From Carex sylvatica (Eukaryota > Streptophyta > Magnoliopsida > Poales > Cyperaceae): a stretch of DNA of 64,000 bases. Under the pieces are notes generated by a model, which was given only the letters and a program-made list of their open reading frames with translations, was not told where the DNA came from and made no database searches. The stretch is from assembly GCA_964058845.1 (NCBI GenBank), contig CAXKVR010000015.1, forward strand, positions 186,001 through 250,000. Reading direction: 5' to 3'. Positions 45,946 to 58,300 of the stretch are shown here, one piece after another. Positions within the stretch are counted from its first letter, which is position 1. Each line of letters begins with the position of its first letter. The translations under genes were made by a program, and so were the position numbers.

Positions 45946-46129
45946 TAATAATGTTAGATTTGATGTGTAAACTATTAATTCATCAATTAACATACTATAA
46001 TTTAATTAATTCATCAATTACAGAGTTTCGTGTACTACTTCCCAAGTTCCCAGTGCAAGACTAAATAACTTGAGCATCTTAATAAAAAAAATAAAAATCA
46101 AATTCTCACTTTTAATTGAGAATTATGTT

Positions 46130-47415
46130 ATGCCGAACTAACTATTTAATGAGATTAAAAAAAAAAATACATTTTTAAATAATCTGGATCAAAAGTTGGT
46201 GTCGATAGACATTACATCCATCATACATCATAAAAATGGAAAATAAAATTTTGATTATAGACAAAAATCAGATCAGCATCTCATTATCATCCCCCCAAAG
46301 AACAACATAAATCGATTAAGCAAACAAGCAATATAAATTAATCAACTCAGTTCTGAATTTTCTTGTATGCAATGGCTGTCCACATGGTTTTATAATCAAT
46401 TATAAAAAGAGAAATAAAAATGAATATTTTTATCCGACAAGCATTACTTGCACTGAAGTGAAAAAAGGATGCTCACAAATAGGAGGAACTACATCAATTA
46501 ACATCCAAGCATTTAATTAATTCATCAGCTACTTCGTTTTAATTAATTAACTATATCAATTAACTATCTCAATTTTTTATGAGATATGAATTACGGTGTA
46601 CACCAAACTAGTTTTAATGAGATTCAAAAATTACCGTTTTAATTAATAATCTGAATTAAAAGTTGGTGGTTTTAATATGACATCAATTAATGGCCAGTAT
46701 AAAACAGATCAGCGCATCATCATCGTCTCTTTAAGAACAAAATAAACCAATAAAGCAAACAACAAATATAAATTACACAAGAACCGAGTTCTGAATTTTT
46801 TTTGATATCTAATGGCTGTCCGCATAATATTACTTGCTTGCGCGGTACAATAATCAATTATAAAAAGAGAAATACTATAAAATATTTTGAGTGAGGCTAT
46901 GTAATTTGCATGGTGTGTATTGGTCCAAACTCCAAAGGATCAATACTTTCGTTTACATATTTCATACAGCCAATCAGAACATGATTTTCATATGAAAATA
47001 TATTTATTGAACTAATATTTTCGTTTACATATTCCATATAGTGAATATGAACATAATTTTCATATAAAATGTACTTACAAACTAAATTTTAAATTTTTAT
47101 TATTTTATTTACTGTTTTTTTAGATAAAAATTTATAATGTTTGAACGGTCTAGATATTCAAACTAAGTAATTATTATATGTCTATAAAATAGTAAAAAAC
47201 TAAAAAAATTATAAAATTTGGTCCAGGTATATTTGTATATAGAAAGCATGCTGAACAATTTAGATTGATTTTTTAAATTTTAAAATAAAAATATTAATTT
47301 ATATTTTGAACTGATATGCGTTATGCATAGTACCGTAGCTTCGCTCTAATATTTTCATCCAACAAGCATTATTTGCACTGAAAGTGAAAAGGAATGCTCA
47401 CAGATGGAACTTGAT
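46130..47415 (+). repeat. Diverged direct duplication in intergenic DNA
   Basis: 46190-46500 and 46660-46890 share aaagttggtg, cagatcagc.catca, aagcaaacaa, gttctgaatttt, caatggctgtcc and caattataaaaagagaaat. A third piece at 47345-47410 repeats the end of the first unit (catccaacaagcattat..gcactgaa, gctcaca.at). No coding frame is recognised. Confidence 0.6.
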
Positions 47416-47799
47416 CAATCACACTGTGAGGAATGGAGGGTTTTTTTCTCCTGCTGCTGGATACTCTAATTAACTTTAAAAACTTAAAAAGATAAAATCA
47501 AGAAACCATGGAAATTTACATTCTAATCTTACACGTTGACTTTCTCCAAGTCTTCTTCTCTATCGTATGCATTACCCACATAAAATAATTAACACAAAAA
47601 TGCTGTTTAAACAATTCGTAGTAAGCAATACACAAAAATTGAACTCCACCGCACATGTCTATGTATATGAATTTGCATATTTTAAGAGATAAAAAGCTAA
47701 ACACATACACAATCTGGTGTCTTGTCATGAAATTGGCGGCTTCGTGTTTGATGAAAGAGTCCAGATTAAGTATTAATTGAGAGGTCAAAAATAGTAATT

Positions 47800-48283
47800 T
47801 TTTTTTATTAATAGAAAATAAAATTTAAAAAAATCGGAATAGGGGATCGTTTTTGAGTTTTATCAGGATATAGGTAGACTGAGATCAATTATTCCGTCCA
47901 AAGAACGGGACTAATTATCTCGTCTAACTTTGTACGCCTTAACCACCTGAGCTTAGCGGAGAGGAAGAAAACAAAAAAAAAGAACGGTACCATTATTCTC
48001 GCCCGGGATAAAAAAAAAATACAAACCAAACCGTCCACAAATTTTTTCTTTAACCCCGGACAAAAATAATGGTACCGTCTCCATTTTTTTTTTCTTCCTC
48101 TCCGCTAAGCCCAGCTAAGCCCAGTTGGTTAAGGCGTATTAAGCTGGACGGGATAATTTGTCTTGTCCCTTGGATGGGATAATTGATCCCAGTCTACTTA
48201 TATTCCGATAAAACTCAAAAATAATTTCCTATTCTGATATTTTTTTTTAATTTATTTTCTATTAATAAAAAAATCGCTTTTTT
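47800..48283. mobile_element. Large foldback (inverted repeat) element
   Basis: Two arms of about 210 bp, 47800-48005 and 48060-48283, are inverted: attaatagaaaata near both outer ends, gggatcg..gagttttatc, ttagcggagaggaag against cttcctctccgctaag, and aacggtaccatt against aatggtaccgt by the loop. The loop, near 48006-48055, contains cgcccggg. No coding sequence. A transcript would fold into a long hairpin. Confidence 0.85.
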
Positions 48284-49692
48284 TAGCTTTGATTTTCATA
48301 ATAAAATTATTTCTTCTAATATTTTTTTGGCATTGACAACTTTCCCAATGCAAAAAACAGGTGTCTAGCATTTGGAACTAATTTATTCATTGATTAAATA
48401 CATGAACGATATGTTGAAATTATCTTCTTTTTTTATTTTGCTGAGAATATTTTTTCTGTTTTAAATTGATCTACTGGTCTGAAAAAAAAAATGAAGAATT
48501 AGGTATAGAAGAGTTATTGCATAATTTGCTTATTCTAGAATATCGAGAAAATGTTAATTTCGTAACTTTGCCGTTGAATTTTTTTGTTTTTGGTAATTTT
48601 GCATTAATCGGAATTAGATACAAGATGGATTGGGGTTTAAAAAAAATTAAAATAGCCGAGAACTCCGGGTGTTTGAGGGAAAAAAAACATGAAATATGAT
48701 TTGGAATTTTTTTTTTTTTATAAATATATAATACTAATTGATTTAAAAAATTTATTTTTATATGTACTAGTGGTTACTGAAAAGACATTAATCGAGCTTG
48801 AAAATATTAATTGATTAATAGATTTAGTCAATCGGTTTTTTTACACACTGAATTTTATAAGTAATACTAACTGGACATGCATTTGTTAGCTATTGTTTAG
48901 CTCGGCCTGTGGGCCGGAGGGTTGGTACTCCAAGGCCTATAATTTATTTAAATTATAATACCACTTATAGGCTTTACTAGTGAAGATTTTTTTTTTTGTT
49001 TAACCTAAGCTAGCAATGTAAAATACTTTTATTCTGTTCTAATAACACAAAGAAGTAAAATATACAAGCAAACTTATCAAATTTTGTCCGATTATCTGCA
49101 TTAATTGATCACAAAATTTAAACTGAAGCACAATTCCAACACGGCATAAGTTAGTTAATTAATGTTGTTCATTTTTTATATAAACAAGATATCAAGGATA
49201 CGCTTGTTTCAATGAAATAAGGAATATAACAATAATAGAGCTAATTTTAAGTTTGAAAATAGTAGCTAATTTAATTTTTAGTTAGGTTAGTAAAATAATG
49301 AGCTAATCCATATAAAACAAAAAAAAATAGTGGATTAGTTCTATTCTTGCTCCATCCACACATAAAATAGCTCAAAAGAATAGTACTATTATCGAGTTAG
49401 TGTTATTCTTGTTCCATCCAAATGCACTCCAAGAGAATAAACATTGGTGCAAACCTCATAGCAGTATCATGGAAACTAATTCAAAAAACTCCTTTCTATT
49501 TACAACCACTTTTCAAAATCCAAACCACATCTCTAATTACTAATTAATGAGAATCATATCAATGTGACTCAAACCACTATTTGGTTAACGCATCACTTTT
49601 ACCCTTCTTTAAAAAAATTCCAGAACCCATCACTTTACTATCAAACCCCAAAAATATCCCATGTTCAACAGTCAAACTGTAATTATTTGTGG
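48284..49692. other. AT-rich intergenic, no gene recognised
   Basis: A 77-codon open frame at 48466-48699 is AT-driven (Lys, Asn, Ile, Phe) with no family features. 49190-49435 ends with atccaaatgcactcc, resembling the right terminus of the PIF/Harbinger MITE, but the left end is too diverged to define an element. Confidence 0.45.
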
Positions 49693-50850
49693 TCAAACTC
49701 GCCGGGCAATGGCCCCTGCCTCGTCCTCCTCTTCATCGGTTGAACCGACTTTTGAACCCGACACATCTCCGACACAATCAGAGGTAACTTTCACACTGCC
49801 TTGATTACCTTTGGTCGATCCTTCGCCATCTGTCTTCTTAAATGATCCCTCGGAATCACCTTGTCTGTTAGTCATCCATGCCAGGGCTTTAGTCGAAAGG
49901 GTTCTAGTAATAAAAGACGGCCACCTATCCGAACGGCCAAATCGAATGCTTCTTCCCAGTTGGATGCTTCCTTCGCGGTAACCCTGCCTAGAGCTTGCCT
50001 CCCCTTGGCCAGGAAATGTGTGGAGACTCCGAGACACAATGATTTCTTTCTTGATATGATTGGGTAACCTGGGCGTGAACTTGTCGACACTCCTGATGTC
50101 TGGTTTTACAGCTGCAGGTGGCGGTGGTGTTGTGAGAGAATGCCCGGTTGAGTGGAAATGAGGAAATTTCGGCTGTTGTCGCGCCGATTTTGCACGCACG
50201 GCTCGCTTCTGGTTTCCGATCCTCTCCAATTCAATTGCCTCTTGCTTTCTCCTCGTCTCGTCTTCATGCTCATCAACATCAATTACAACTACTGAATCGG
50301 GTTGGTTTGATGGGTTGTGCGTCTCATCGACTTGTGTCAAACTACTCGACTCGACTCCTCCTTCGGTTTGCTCAGACTGTTGGTTTGGATCACGAGTTAG
50401 GATGCACCGGCAAACCGGACATGTAACATGAGACAAAAGCCATTCATCAATACAATCAGGATGGAACATGTGGCTGCACTTGGGGAGGAGACGAATATTA
50501 TCGTCATCTTCAAAGTCACATAAGCAAACGGCACACTCGAGCGATCCTTTTCCAATCTTGAGCTCCTTCACTTCTGAGTGAACCATTATCGGAAAGGTCT
50601 CTAGCACAGCTGCATCAAGACCTTGTTGTGTGTCGTCACATTTTGAGATGTACCACAGGAAAAATAACACAATGATAACTTCTATTGCAATGCCAATTAA
50701 TTTATATAAATAATCATTGTCATTTGTTGATGGTGGCGACGATTGCGCCTCTATTGCCGGAAAAAGTAATACCAGAAGAAACAGCAGCATCAAACCGAGC
50801 GAGTTTCTCTCTCGGCTAATGACGACTGGGTGATCATTAGACCACCACAT
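49693..50850 (-). CDS. ATL-type RING-H2 E3 ubiquitin ligase, ATL6/ATL31-like (385 aa)
   Basis: Single intronless frame, as usual for ATL genes. Start chosen at 50850 (MWWSND): it is followed directly by a hydrophobic signal-like stretch (residues 18-35), whereas the longer open frame to 51048 adds 66 residues unlike the family. A transmembrane segment spans about residues 49-68, a GLD motif is at 77-79, and a canonical RING-H2 finger follows with C106, C109, C125, H127, H130, C133, C144, C147 and the W137 typical of E2-binding RING-H2. The C-terminal half has the HSTGHS and RSDRWPSF segments found in ATL6/ATL31. Those Arabidopsis ligases are membrane-bound and act in carbon/nitrogen balance and defence through 14-3-3 turnover; the same role here is inference. 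No ATL partner gene nearby. Confidence 0.9.
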   Translation of the reverse strand: MWWSNDHPVVISRERNSLGLMLLFLLVLLFPAIEAQSSPPSTNDNDYLYKLIGIAIEVIIVLFFLWYISKCDDTQQGLDAAVLETFPIMVHSEVKELKIGKGSLECAVCLCDFEDDDNIRLLPKCSHMFHPDCIDEWLLSHVTCPVCRCILTRDPNQQSEQTEGGVESSSLTQVDETHNPSNQPDSVVVIDVDEHEDETRRKQEAIELERIGNQKRAVRAKSARQQPKFPHFHSTGHSLTTPPPPAAVKPDIRSVDKFTPRLPNHIKKEIIVSRSLHTFPGQGEASSRQGYREGSIQLGRSIRFGRSDRWPSFITRTLSTKALAWMTNRQGDSEGSFKKTDGEGSTKGNQGSVKVTSDCVGDVSGSKVGSTDEEEDEAGAIARRV

Positions 50851-51482
50851 TTTAAATTGCTTTATTTGATGGTAGCTTGAGAAAGAACGAAGATAAAGGA
50901 AATTGCGAGGAGAAACTAAATTGAGGTTCTTATAAGGAGACCGGGTTGAGATGAAGGCCTCTAAAAAAGGAAAATATTTTTTTGCAACATCTAAAAAAAA
51001 GGAACGCGTGAAACTTAAGTACAGTGCACGCCAAGTCAAAGTTTGCATGGTTGAAAATTAGAATGCATTATAATTGTGGTTACTATTTTCGGCTCAACTA
51101 TTGCTTATATCTGTCATTCTGTCTCATTAATTAAGAAAGTTAATGAAGGGAAAGGTTAATAAGGAAAGTTATTAGAATATAAAGAGTAAAATAAAAGAAA
51201 TTAATATCTATGGTGGTGATTGGTTGAGGCTTAAGATTTAGGAGGTTTAAATTGATTATTTTAATTTAGATCAATCTAAATTATTTATGTTTGTTTGGGA
51301 ACTAAAGTTTAATTAAAACTTAAATTAATTCTTATTTGGTTGAGGCTTAAAATAAATTATGGTCTAAGTTGAATTATTGTTTTTTATGGCATGACCACAA
51401 TAAAACTGAGATATTGTTTCTCGTACTAGCCTGATACCAAATTTTGAGCTTTATGCATTTATGCTCATTTCGCACGTGGGCG

Positions 51483-51873
51483 TGTAGAGAGAGAGGAGAT
51501 TGGCTACTCTACTTTTATAAGTATATGAGAGCTTATGCTTATAAGTCATTTTTGTGTTTTTAATGTTCAAATAGTTGATCTGAAGAACTCAACATGTTCT
51601 TCATATTAATATGTGTTTGATAACTAAATTTTACATTTTTGGAATCTTTTTACTATTTTTTTAAAAAATTTCAAAATAGAGTTTTTCAAATTTTTTAGGA
51701 CTATTTTGAAAAATTCTAAAATAATAGTAAAAAAATTTCAAAAAATATATAATTTGGTCTCCAAACACATTATAGTATGGAGAACATATTGAGTGCTTCA
51801 GATTGACCATTTGAGCACTAAAAACGTAAAAATGCTCCTCATATGCTTATAGAAATAGAGTAGCCAACTCCTT

Positions 51874-51895
<22 letters not shown>
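51483..51895. mobile_element. Foldback element bounded by CT repeats
   Basis: Left arm (gagattggctactctacttt, then cataagt, ctgaagaactcaacatgttct, tgtgtttg) is inverted against right arm (caaacaca, gagaacatattgagtgcttc, atagagtagccaactcc). Arms are about 150 bp. The right edge runs into a (CT)n then (TA)n microsatellite, 51872-51918. No coding capacity. Confidence 0.75.
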
Positions 51896-51922
<27 letters not shown>

Positions 51923-52253
51923 GGCTGAGCACAAAACATTTTTTTCTAGTCCTCGGAACAAATGACTCAGTTTTTCGATTTTCAAAGTTCAAACAGCCTC
52001 CAAACTGTTACATATTCAATCTATATTAAAATGTACTTGGACACCAAATTTTACATTTTTTAAAATTTATTTACTTTTTATTAAAATAGTTTAAAAATTA
52101 CTGGTTTTATTAAAATTCTGCACAAAAAACCCATAATCGATATCAAAGGACAGGTACTGCTCTTGCTCGTTGCTTAGTACCAGAGAGACCAAAGAGGATC
52201 TGACACTGTCCTAAAAGTTTCTATTTGATTTGCGTAGGAAAGAAATTTTCTTT

Positions 52254-52463
52254 TTTATTTCCGCAACTTTTCCCTTTTTGCGCAGAAAAGGAAAGATGAT
52301 TAATGAAGAGATAAGACAAAATTTGAGTTCAGAATGCGCCATAAAGTTAAGAAACCTTTTATTTCCGCAACTTTTCCCTTTTTGCGCAGAAAAAGGAAAG
52401 ATGATTAATGAAGAGATAGGACAAAATTTGAGTTCAGAATGCGCCATAAAGTTAAGAAACCTG
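52254..52463 (+). repeat. Tandem duplication, 104-bp period, two copies
   Basis: The segment starting tttccgcaacttttcc and ending ccataaagttaagaaacc occurs twice, with landmarks at 52261 and 52365. The copies differ by a few bases. Intergenic; function unknown. Confidence 0.88.
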
Positions 52464-52854
52464 AAGAAGTAGGTTAATTTAGACTAGTTTAGGTCGAACT
52501 AAAGATTGATTTATTTTATTTTAGTCCGACTCAACTAAATTATATATAGAAAAATAACTAAGTACTAAAGCTCGTTTAGTTCATAATCAAACATTATTTA
52601 TCTCTTTTAAGTATAAAAAAGGGAGAATGTAAAGACTAACAAAATTTATAGTTTCAATCTTTTGATACCTGAAACTGTACCCGTTAAAGAAAAATATTAT
52701 TTGGGCCTGGTGGGCTTAATGGGAAAATTGGAAGAAATTATTTGGTAAACAAAACAGCAGCAGTACCTGACCGCTCGGAGAAAAAAAAAAAAAGAAACTT
52801 GAATCAATTTTGAGAATGATTGATAAATAATAATCGTATTTTTTTCTTTCCACC

Positions 52855-53275
52855 TAGATTTATACTTTGAGTCTTAAGTTCACCAATCACTTGGTAAACT
52901 CAATTTTAAAATCTATTGAATTGGTTTCAAATGATAAATCTAAACGACTAAACTGTTGAGATTCTTCTACCTACCTTATGAGTGATGCATTTACATGTAA
53001 AAATTTTAAAGTTTCAAATTAATTTGGTATAATGTCAAGTGATCAAAATTAGAAGGTTTATAAATTAATTTTAATGTATTTATTTTTTAGACGACCACTT
53101 GACTCTATACAAAATTAATTTTAAATTTTAAATTTTTTGCATGTAGATGCATCACTCATAAGGTAGAAGGATTTTAACAGTTTAAATTCGTCGTTTGAAA
53201 CCAATTCGATAGATTTTAGAGTTGAGTTCACCAAGTGGCTAGATGAACTTAATAACACCTTAGTTCTACTCTTAT
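52855..53275. mobile_element. Foldback (inverted repeat) element
   Basis: The left arm carries cttaagttcacca..cacttgg, aaatctattgaattggtttc and ttatgagtgatgcatttaca. The right arm carries their inverses: tgtagatgcatcactcataa, gaaaccaattcgatagattt and ccaagtgg.. near 53235. Arms of about 185 bp surround a short centre near 53045-53085. No coding capacity. Confidence 0.82.
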
Positions 53276-55070
53276 ACTTTTGTACTTTATATGAAAAATA
53301 ATACAAGCATTTTGCCCCTTAATTTGCTAGTTCCTTCGTTTTTGTATAAAATGGGGAATGAAGTTAATTCGGATAAAATCTTGGGTAGATTACAATAAAT
53401 CCAACACCTATTTTCAAAGGAACAATGAGACAAATAATCCAACACCTATTTAACTGCCGTTGGTGTCTTGGTGAAGGGTAATGCTTGATTGCTTCCTCCA
53501 ACACGCTATTAAATTGTCACTAATGCTATATTCGAAAAGTTTATTATGTATGCTTGGAGGATTAATTGTACTGCTATAAAATTGGGTTAACAAATAAATG
53601 TTTCTATTTGAGAACTTAATTATGATGTCTTTAATTATTTATGTTTAAAAACTCATGCCTTGAGGGTTAAACTACCGAAAACAATCATATCTTATGGGAG
53701 TTTGAACTAATTACTTAAACAACAAGCAATTTATTTTCCTTCTTTTATAATTATTTTATCATTCTTTATTTTTTTTAAAAATATATTTTCCTTACAAGTA
53801 AAATATCCACACTTCTTAAAAAAATTCAAACCGTGCTACGTAAAGAATAAGCAATATTCTTACATATATGTAGGTTATAAATCACTTTAGATTTTTCAAA
53901 TCAACTTGTCATGTTTAATCACTATTGATAACTATTAAGATCCCAACTGCGGTGATTAAAAATGTCAAAGTGGAAGTGAAAGAGACTTAATGAATTTGTT
54001 ATTCATTTTTTAATCGTTTGAAATTTGAACGGAAGGATAACCAAAATATACCAATTTATAATGGAAATAAATAATATAATATTATATATGGGGGTTAAAT
54101 AAAAATTCATTATTACAGAAATGGGCTCTTCTTACGCTCATTTTCTAACGGTTTTAAGCATTCTAGGTCTGAAACCGATAGACTAAAAGTGTTGTCACCC
54201 GTTACTGCATTTATGTACTAGTGAGGACTATTAAATTTGTTGTTAATTAACTGCAGATGTGGCAATCATGACTGTATATAATAATGAGTGCTACATATGA
54301 TTTGATAACTAATTCATGCATGACTGTATATATACATATAATAATTCAGCAAGAAGGGAAATATATAGTTTGGTACAGGCATGGTTGATCACAAGAAAAT
54401 TAGTATTGCCAATTTGCATTCTCTGCATTAACTAATGAAATACAATTCAAATCAGGATAAAAAAAATTAAAAACCAAATATAATTTAATTCCAATCTTGC
54501 ATATGCAATAACTCAATTCAATAAATTATCAAGTACATACCAGTGTTGTAAATACGGTATGCGGTTATCGGACAAAAAGGGTATCGCCAAACAATTAATC
54601 GAAAATAATCAGAAATAATCAGCCATAATAAAAAATAATCTGCCAATTAATTAAAAAAATTCGTAATAATTTAATTACTGTCAACTACTAATCTGTTTAA
54701 CTAATCTGCCTAAACAGAATTTTTTTTTTACAACAATGGTATGTACATACCATGTATAAATTATTTTTTTGTTTGAAACCCGTAGGGACATACCATGTGC
54801 AACTAAACACCAAGAAATGCTCCAATAACCTTAAGCCCAAAAAGTATAGGAGTTAAATCAATCACTGAGGCGGCCTTGAATAAAAAAAGATTAAAATTTG
54901 GGCTCAAATAAGCTGGGCCCAGAAACAGCAGCGAAGAAATGAAGATATAAGATAAAGATAAAGACCGAAGAAATCCATATTAATGGAAGAAATAAAAGAT
55001 GGAAAAGAAAGATTAAAACCCTAGAATAATAAAAACCGAAGCAGCCGCCCTTATCCCGACATTTTTAAAA
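53276..55070. other. AT-rich intergenic, no gene recognised
   Basis: No convincing coding frames. At about 55050-55115 acatttttaaaaataccc and gggttccagccaaat resemble the style of plant MULE ends and could be the left edge of the element to the right, but the partner end is outside the window. Confidence 0.45.
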
Positions 55071-55136
55071 ATACCCAAAAAAAAAAACAAATTGTTAAAA
55101 ATAACAGGGTTCCAGCCAAATTTTTAAAAATGCCCT

Positions 55137-55251
55137 GACCGCCTAAAAATTAGGCGGTCCGGAATTAAAATTCCTAACCGCCTAAAAATGGGGCGGTCCG
55201 GAATTTTAATTCCTGACCGCCTAAAAATGGGGCGGTCCGGGCCTATAAATA
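55137..55251 (+). promoter_or_regulatory. Promoter with three 39-bp palindromic repeats and TATA box
   Basis: Three direct repeats start at 55137, 55176 and 55215. Each has the inverted pair accgcctaaaaat / ggcggtccgg, separated by 2-4 bases. Immediately after the third, tataaata lies at 55244-55251 and is followed by a ct-rich leader (55265-55370) that ends at a caa|gtaagt donor at about 55372. The probable target is the plant mobile domain gene, whose coding start follows an acceptor at 58499. Confidence 0.72.
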
Positions 55252-55372
55252 ACCCTCCACAGAACTTTCTCTCTCCTCACAATTCATTTTCTAAAAATCT
55301 CACTCTCTCTCCTCCCCACCCGAATTTCTCCTCTTTTTTCTCCTCTCTTCTTCTCTCTTCTTCCAATTTGCA

Positions 55373-58300
55373 AGTAAGTCCCTATATATATTTGAAATTT
55401 CATTTGTAGTGTAAAAAAATTATAGATTAGTCAAATTAAGTTAGTTAGTGCTAATTAGTTATAATTGTGATTATTTAATTACGGTACCAATTTAGTGGTA
55501 ATTAGCATTAATGTAGGTACCAAAAATATTTAAAATTAGTGATAATTATGGTACCAAAGTTAGTTTTAATTTTATTTATAATTATGATTATTTTATTACG
55601 GTACAAATTTAGTGGTAATTAGCGTCAATTAGGTACCAAAAATATTTGAAATTAGTGATAATTATGGTACCATAGTTAGTTTTAATTTTATTTTGAATTA
55701 TTTATTCTGAAATTTTGCCGTAATTAGCGTATTTTAGCATAATTTGACCGTAATTAGCATATTTTGAGAAATGTAGTATATTTTTTGTCGTAATTAACGT
55801 AATTTAGCCTATTTTTACCGCAAATATATTGTTTTAGTGTATTTCCGCTTGTTTTAGCATATTTTAGGCGAATAACATTTTTTTTTTATTGTAACGCATT
55901 ATTTTAACATATTTTTACCGAAATTAGCATATTTAGTAAATTTTTGCCATAATTAGCGTATTTTAGCATATTTGACCGTAATTATTGTATTTTATCATAT
56001 TTTAGTATATTTTATCCGAATAACCTTTTTTTTTTTCATAGTAACGTAATTTAGCCTATTTTTACCGCAAATATATTGTTTTAGTGTATTTCCGCTTGTT
56101 TTACCATATTTTAGGCGAATAACATTTTTTTTTTATTCTAACGCATTATTTTAACATATTTTTACCGAAATTAGCATATTTAGTAAATTTTTGCCATAAT
56201 TAGCGTATTTTAGCATATTTGACCGTAATTATTGTATTTTATCATATTTTAGTATATTTTATCCGAATAACCTTTTTTTTTTCATAGTAACGTAATTTAG
56301 CCTATTTTTACCGCAAATATATTGTTTTAGTGTATTTCCGCTTGTTTTACCATATTTTAGGCGAATAACAATTTTTTTTTATTGTAACGCATTATTTTAA
56401 CTGTTTTTTACCGAAATTAGCATATTTAGTAAATTTTTGCCATAATTAGCGTATTTTAGCATATTTGACCGTAATTATTGTATTTTATCATATTTTAGTA
56501 TATTTTATCCGAATAACCTTTTTTTTTTCATAGTAACGTAATTTAGCCTATTTTTACCGCAAATATATTGTTTTAGTGTATTTCCGCTTGTTTTAGCATA
56601 TTTTAGGCGAATAACATTTTTTTTTTATTCTAACGCATTATTTTAACATATTTTTACCGAAATTAGCATATTTAGTAAATTTTTGCCATAATTAGCGTAT
56701 TTTAGCATATTTAACCGTAATTATTGTATTTTATCATATTTTAGTATATTTTATCCGAATAACCTTTTTTTTTTTTTTCATAGTAACGTAATTTAGCCTA
56801 TTTTTACCGCAAATATATTGTTTTAGTGTATTTTCGCTTGTTTTAGCATATTTTAGGCGAATAACATTTTTTTTTATTGTAACGCATTATTTTAACATAT
56901 TTTTACCGAAATTAGCATATTTAGTAAATTTTTGCCATAATTAGCGTATTTTAGCATATTTGACCGTAATTATTGTATTTTATCATATTTTAGTATATTT
57001 TATCCGAATAACCTTTTTTTTTTTCATAGTAACATAATTTAGCCTCTTTTTACCGCAAATATATTGTTTTAGTGTATTTCCGCTTGTTTTAGCATATTTT
57101 AGGCGAATAACATTTTTTTTTTATTCTAACGCATTATTTTAACATATTTTTACCGAAATTAGCATATTTAGTAAATTTTTGCCATAATTAGCGTATTTTA
57201 GCATATTTGACCGTAATTATTGTATTTTATCATATTTTAGTATATTTTATCCGAATAACTTTTTTTTTTTCATAGTAACGTAATTTAGCCTCTTTTTACC
57301 GCAAATATATTGTTTTAGTGTATTTCCGCTTGTTTTAGCATATTTTAGGCGAATAACATTTTTTTTTATTCTAACGCATTATTTTAACATATTTTTACCG
57401 AAATTAGCATATTTAGTAAATTTTTGCCATAATTAGCGTATTTTAGCATATTTGACCGTAATTATTGTATTTTATCATATTTTAGTATATTTTATCCGAA
57501 TAACCTTTTTTTTTTCATAGTAACGTAATTTAGCCTATTTTTACCGCAAATATATTGTTTTAGTGTATTTCCGCTTGTTTTAGCATATTTTAGGCGAATA
57601 ACATTTTTTTTTTATTCTAACGCATTATTTTAACATATTTTTACCGAAATTAGCATATTTAGTAAATTTTTGCCATAATTAGCGTATTTTAGCATATTTA
57701 ACCGTAATTATTGTATTTTATCATATTTTAGTATATTTTATCCGAATAACCTTTTTTTTTTCATAGTAACGTAATTTAGCCTATTTTTACCGCAAATATA
57801 TTGTTTTAGTGTATTTCCGCTTGTTTTAGCATATTTTAGGCGAATAACATTTTTTTTTTATTCTAACGCATTATTTTAACATATTTTTACCGAAATTAGC
57901 ATATTTAGTAAATTTTTGCCATAATTAGCGTATTTTAGCATATTTGACCGTAATTATTGTATTTTATCATATTTTAGTATATTTTATCCGAATAACCTTT
58001 TTTTTTTCATAGTAACGTAATTTAGCCTATTTTTACCGCAAATATATTGTTTTAGTGTATTTCCGCTTGTTTTACCATATTTTAGGCGAATAACAATTTT
58101 TTTTTATTGTAACGCATTATTTTAACTGTTTTTTACCGAAATTAGCATATTTAGTAAATTTTTGCCATAATTAGCGTATTTTAGCATATTTGACCGTAAT
58201 TATTGTATTTTATCATATTTTAGTATATTTTATCCGAATAACCTTTTTTTTTTCATAGTAACGTAATTTAGCCTATTTTTACCGCAAATATATTGTTTTA

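Noticed and set aside
48060..48170. tRNA gene or SINE suggested by an A-box-like sequence
   Set aside because: No B box and no cloverleaf can be drawn; the sequence is an arm of a foldback.
48466..48699. 77-codon AT-rich frame, considered as an organelle DNA insertion
   Set aside because: Lys/Ile/Phe-rich composition as expected by chance; no recognisable plastid or mitochondrial protein.
49861..50426. Plus-strand and second minus-strand frames across the ATL gene
   Set aside because: Shadow frames of a GC-richer real gene; no family features.
50851..51048. Upstream extension of the ATL open frame
   Set aside because: The extra 66 residues are unlike the ATL N-terminus, and the internal Met at 50850 sits directly before the signal-like segment.
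55188..55409. Open frame of 73 codons over the palindromic promoter repeats
   Set aside because: It runs through the repeats, TATA box and CT-rich leader; composition is that of a promoter, and it crosses a good splice donor.
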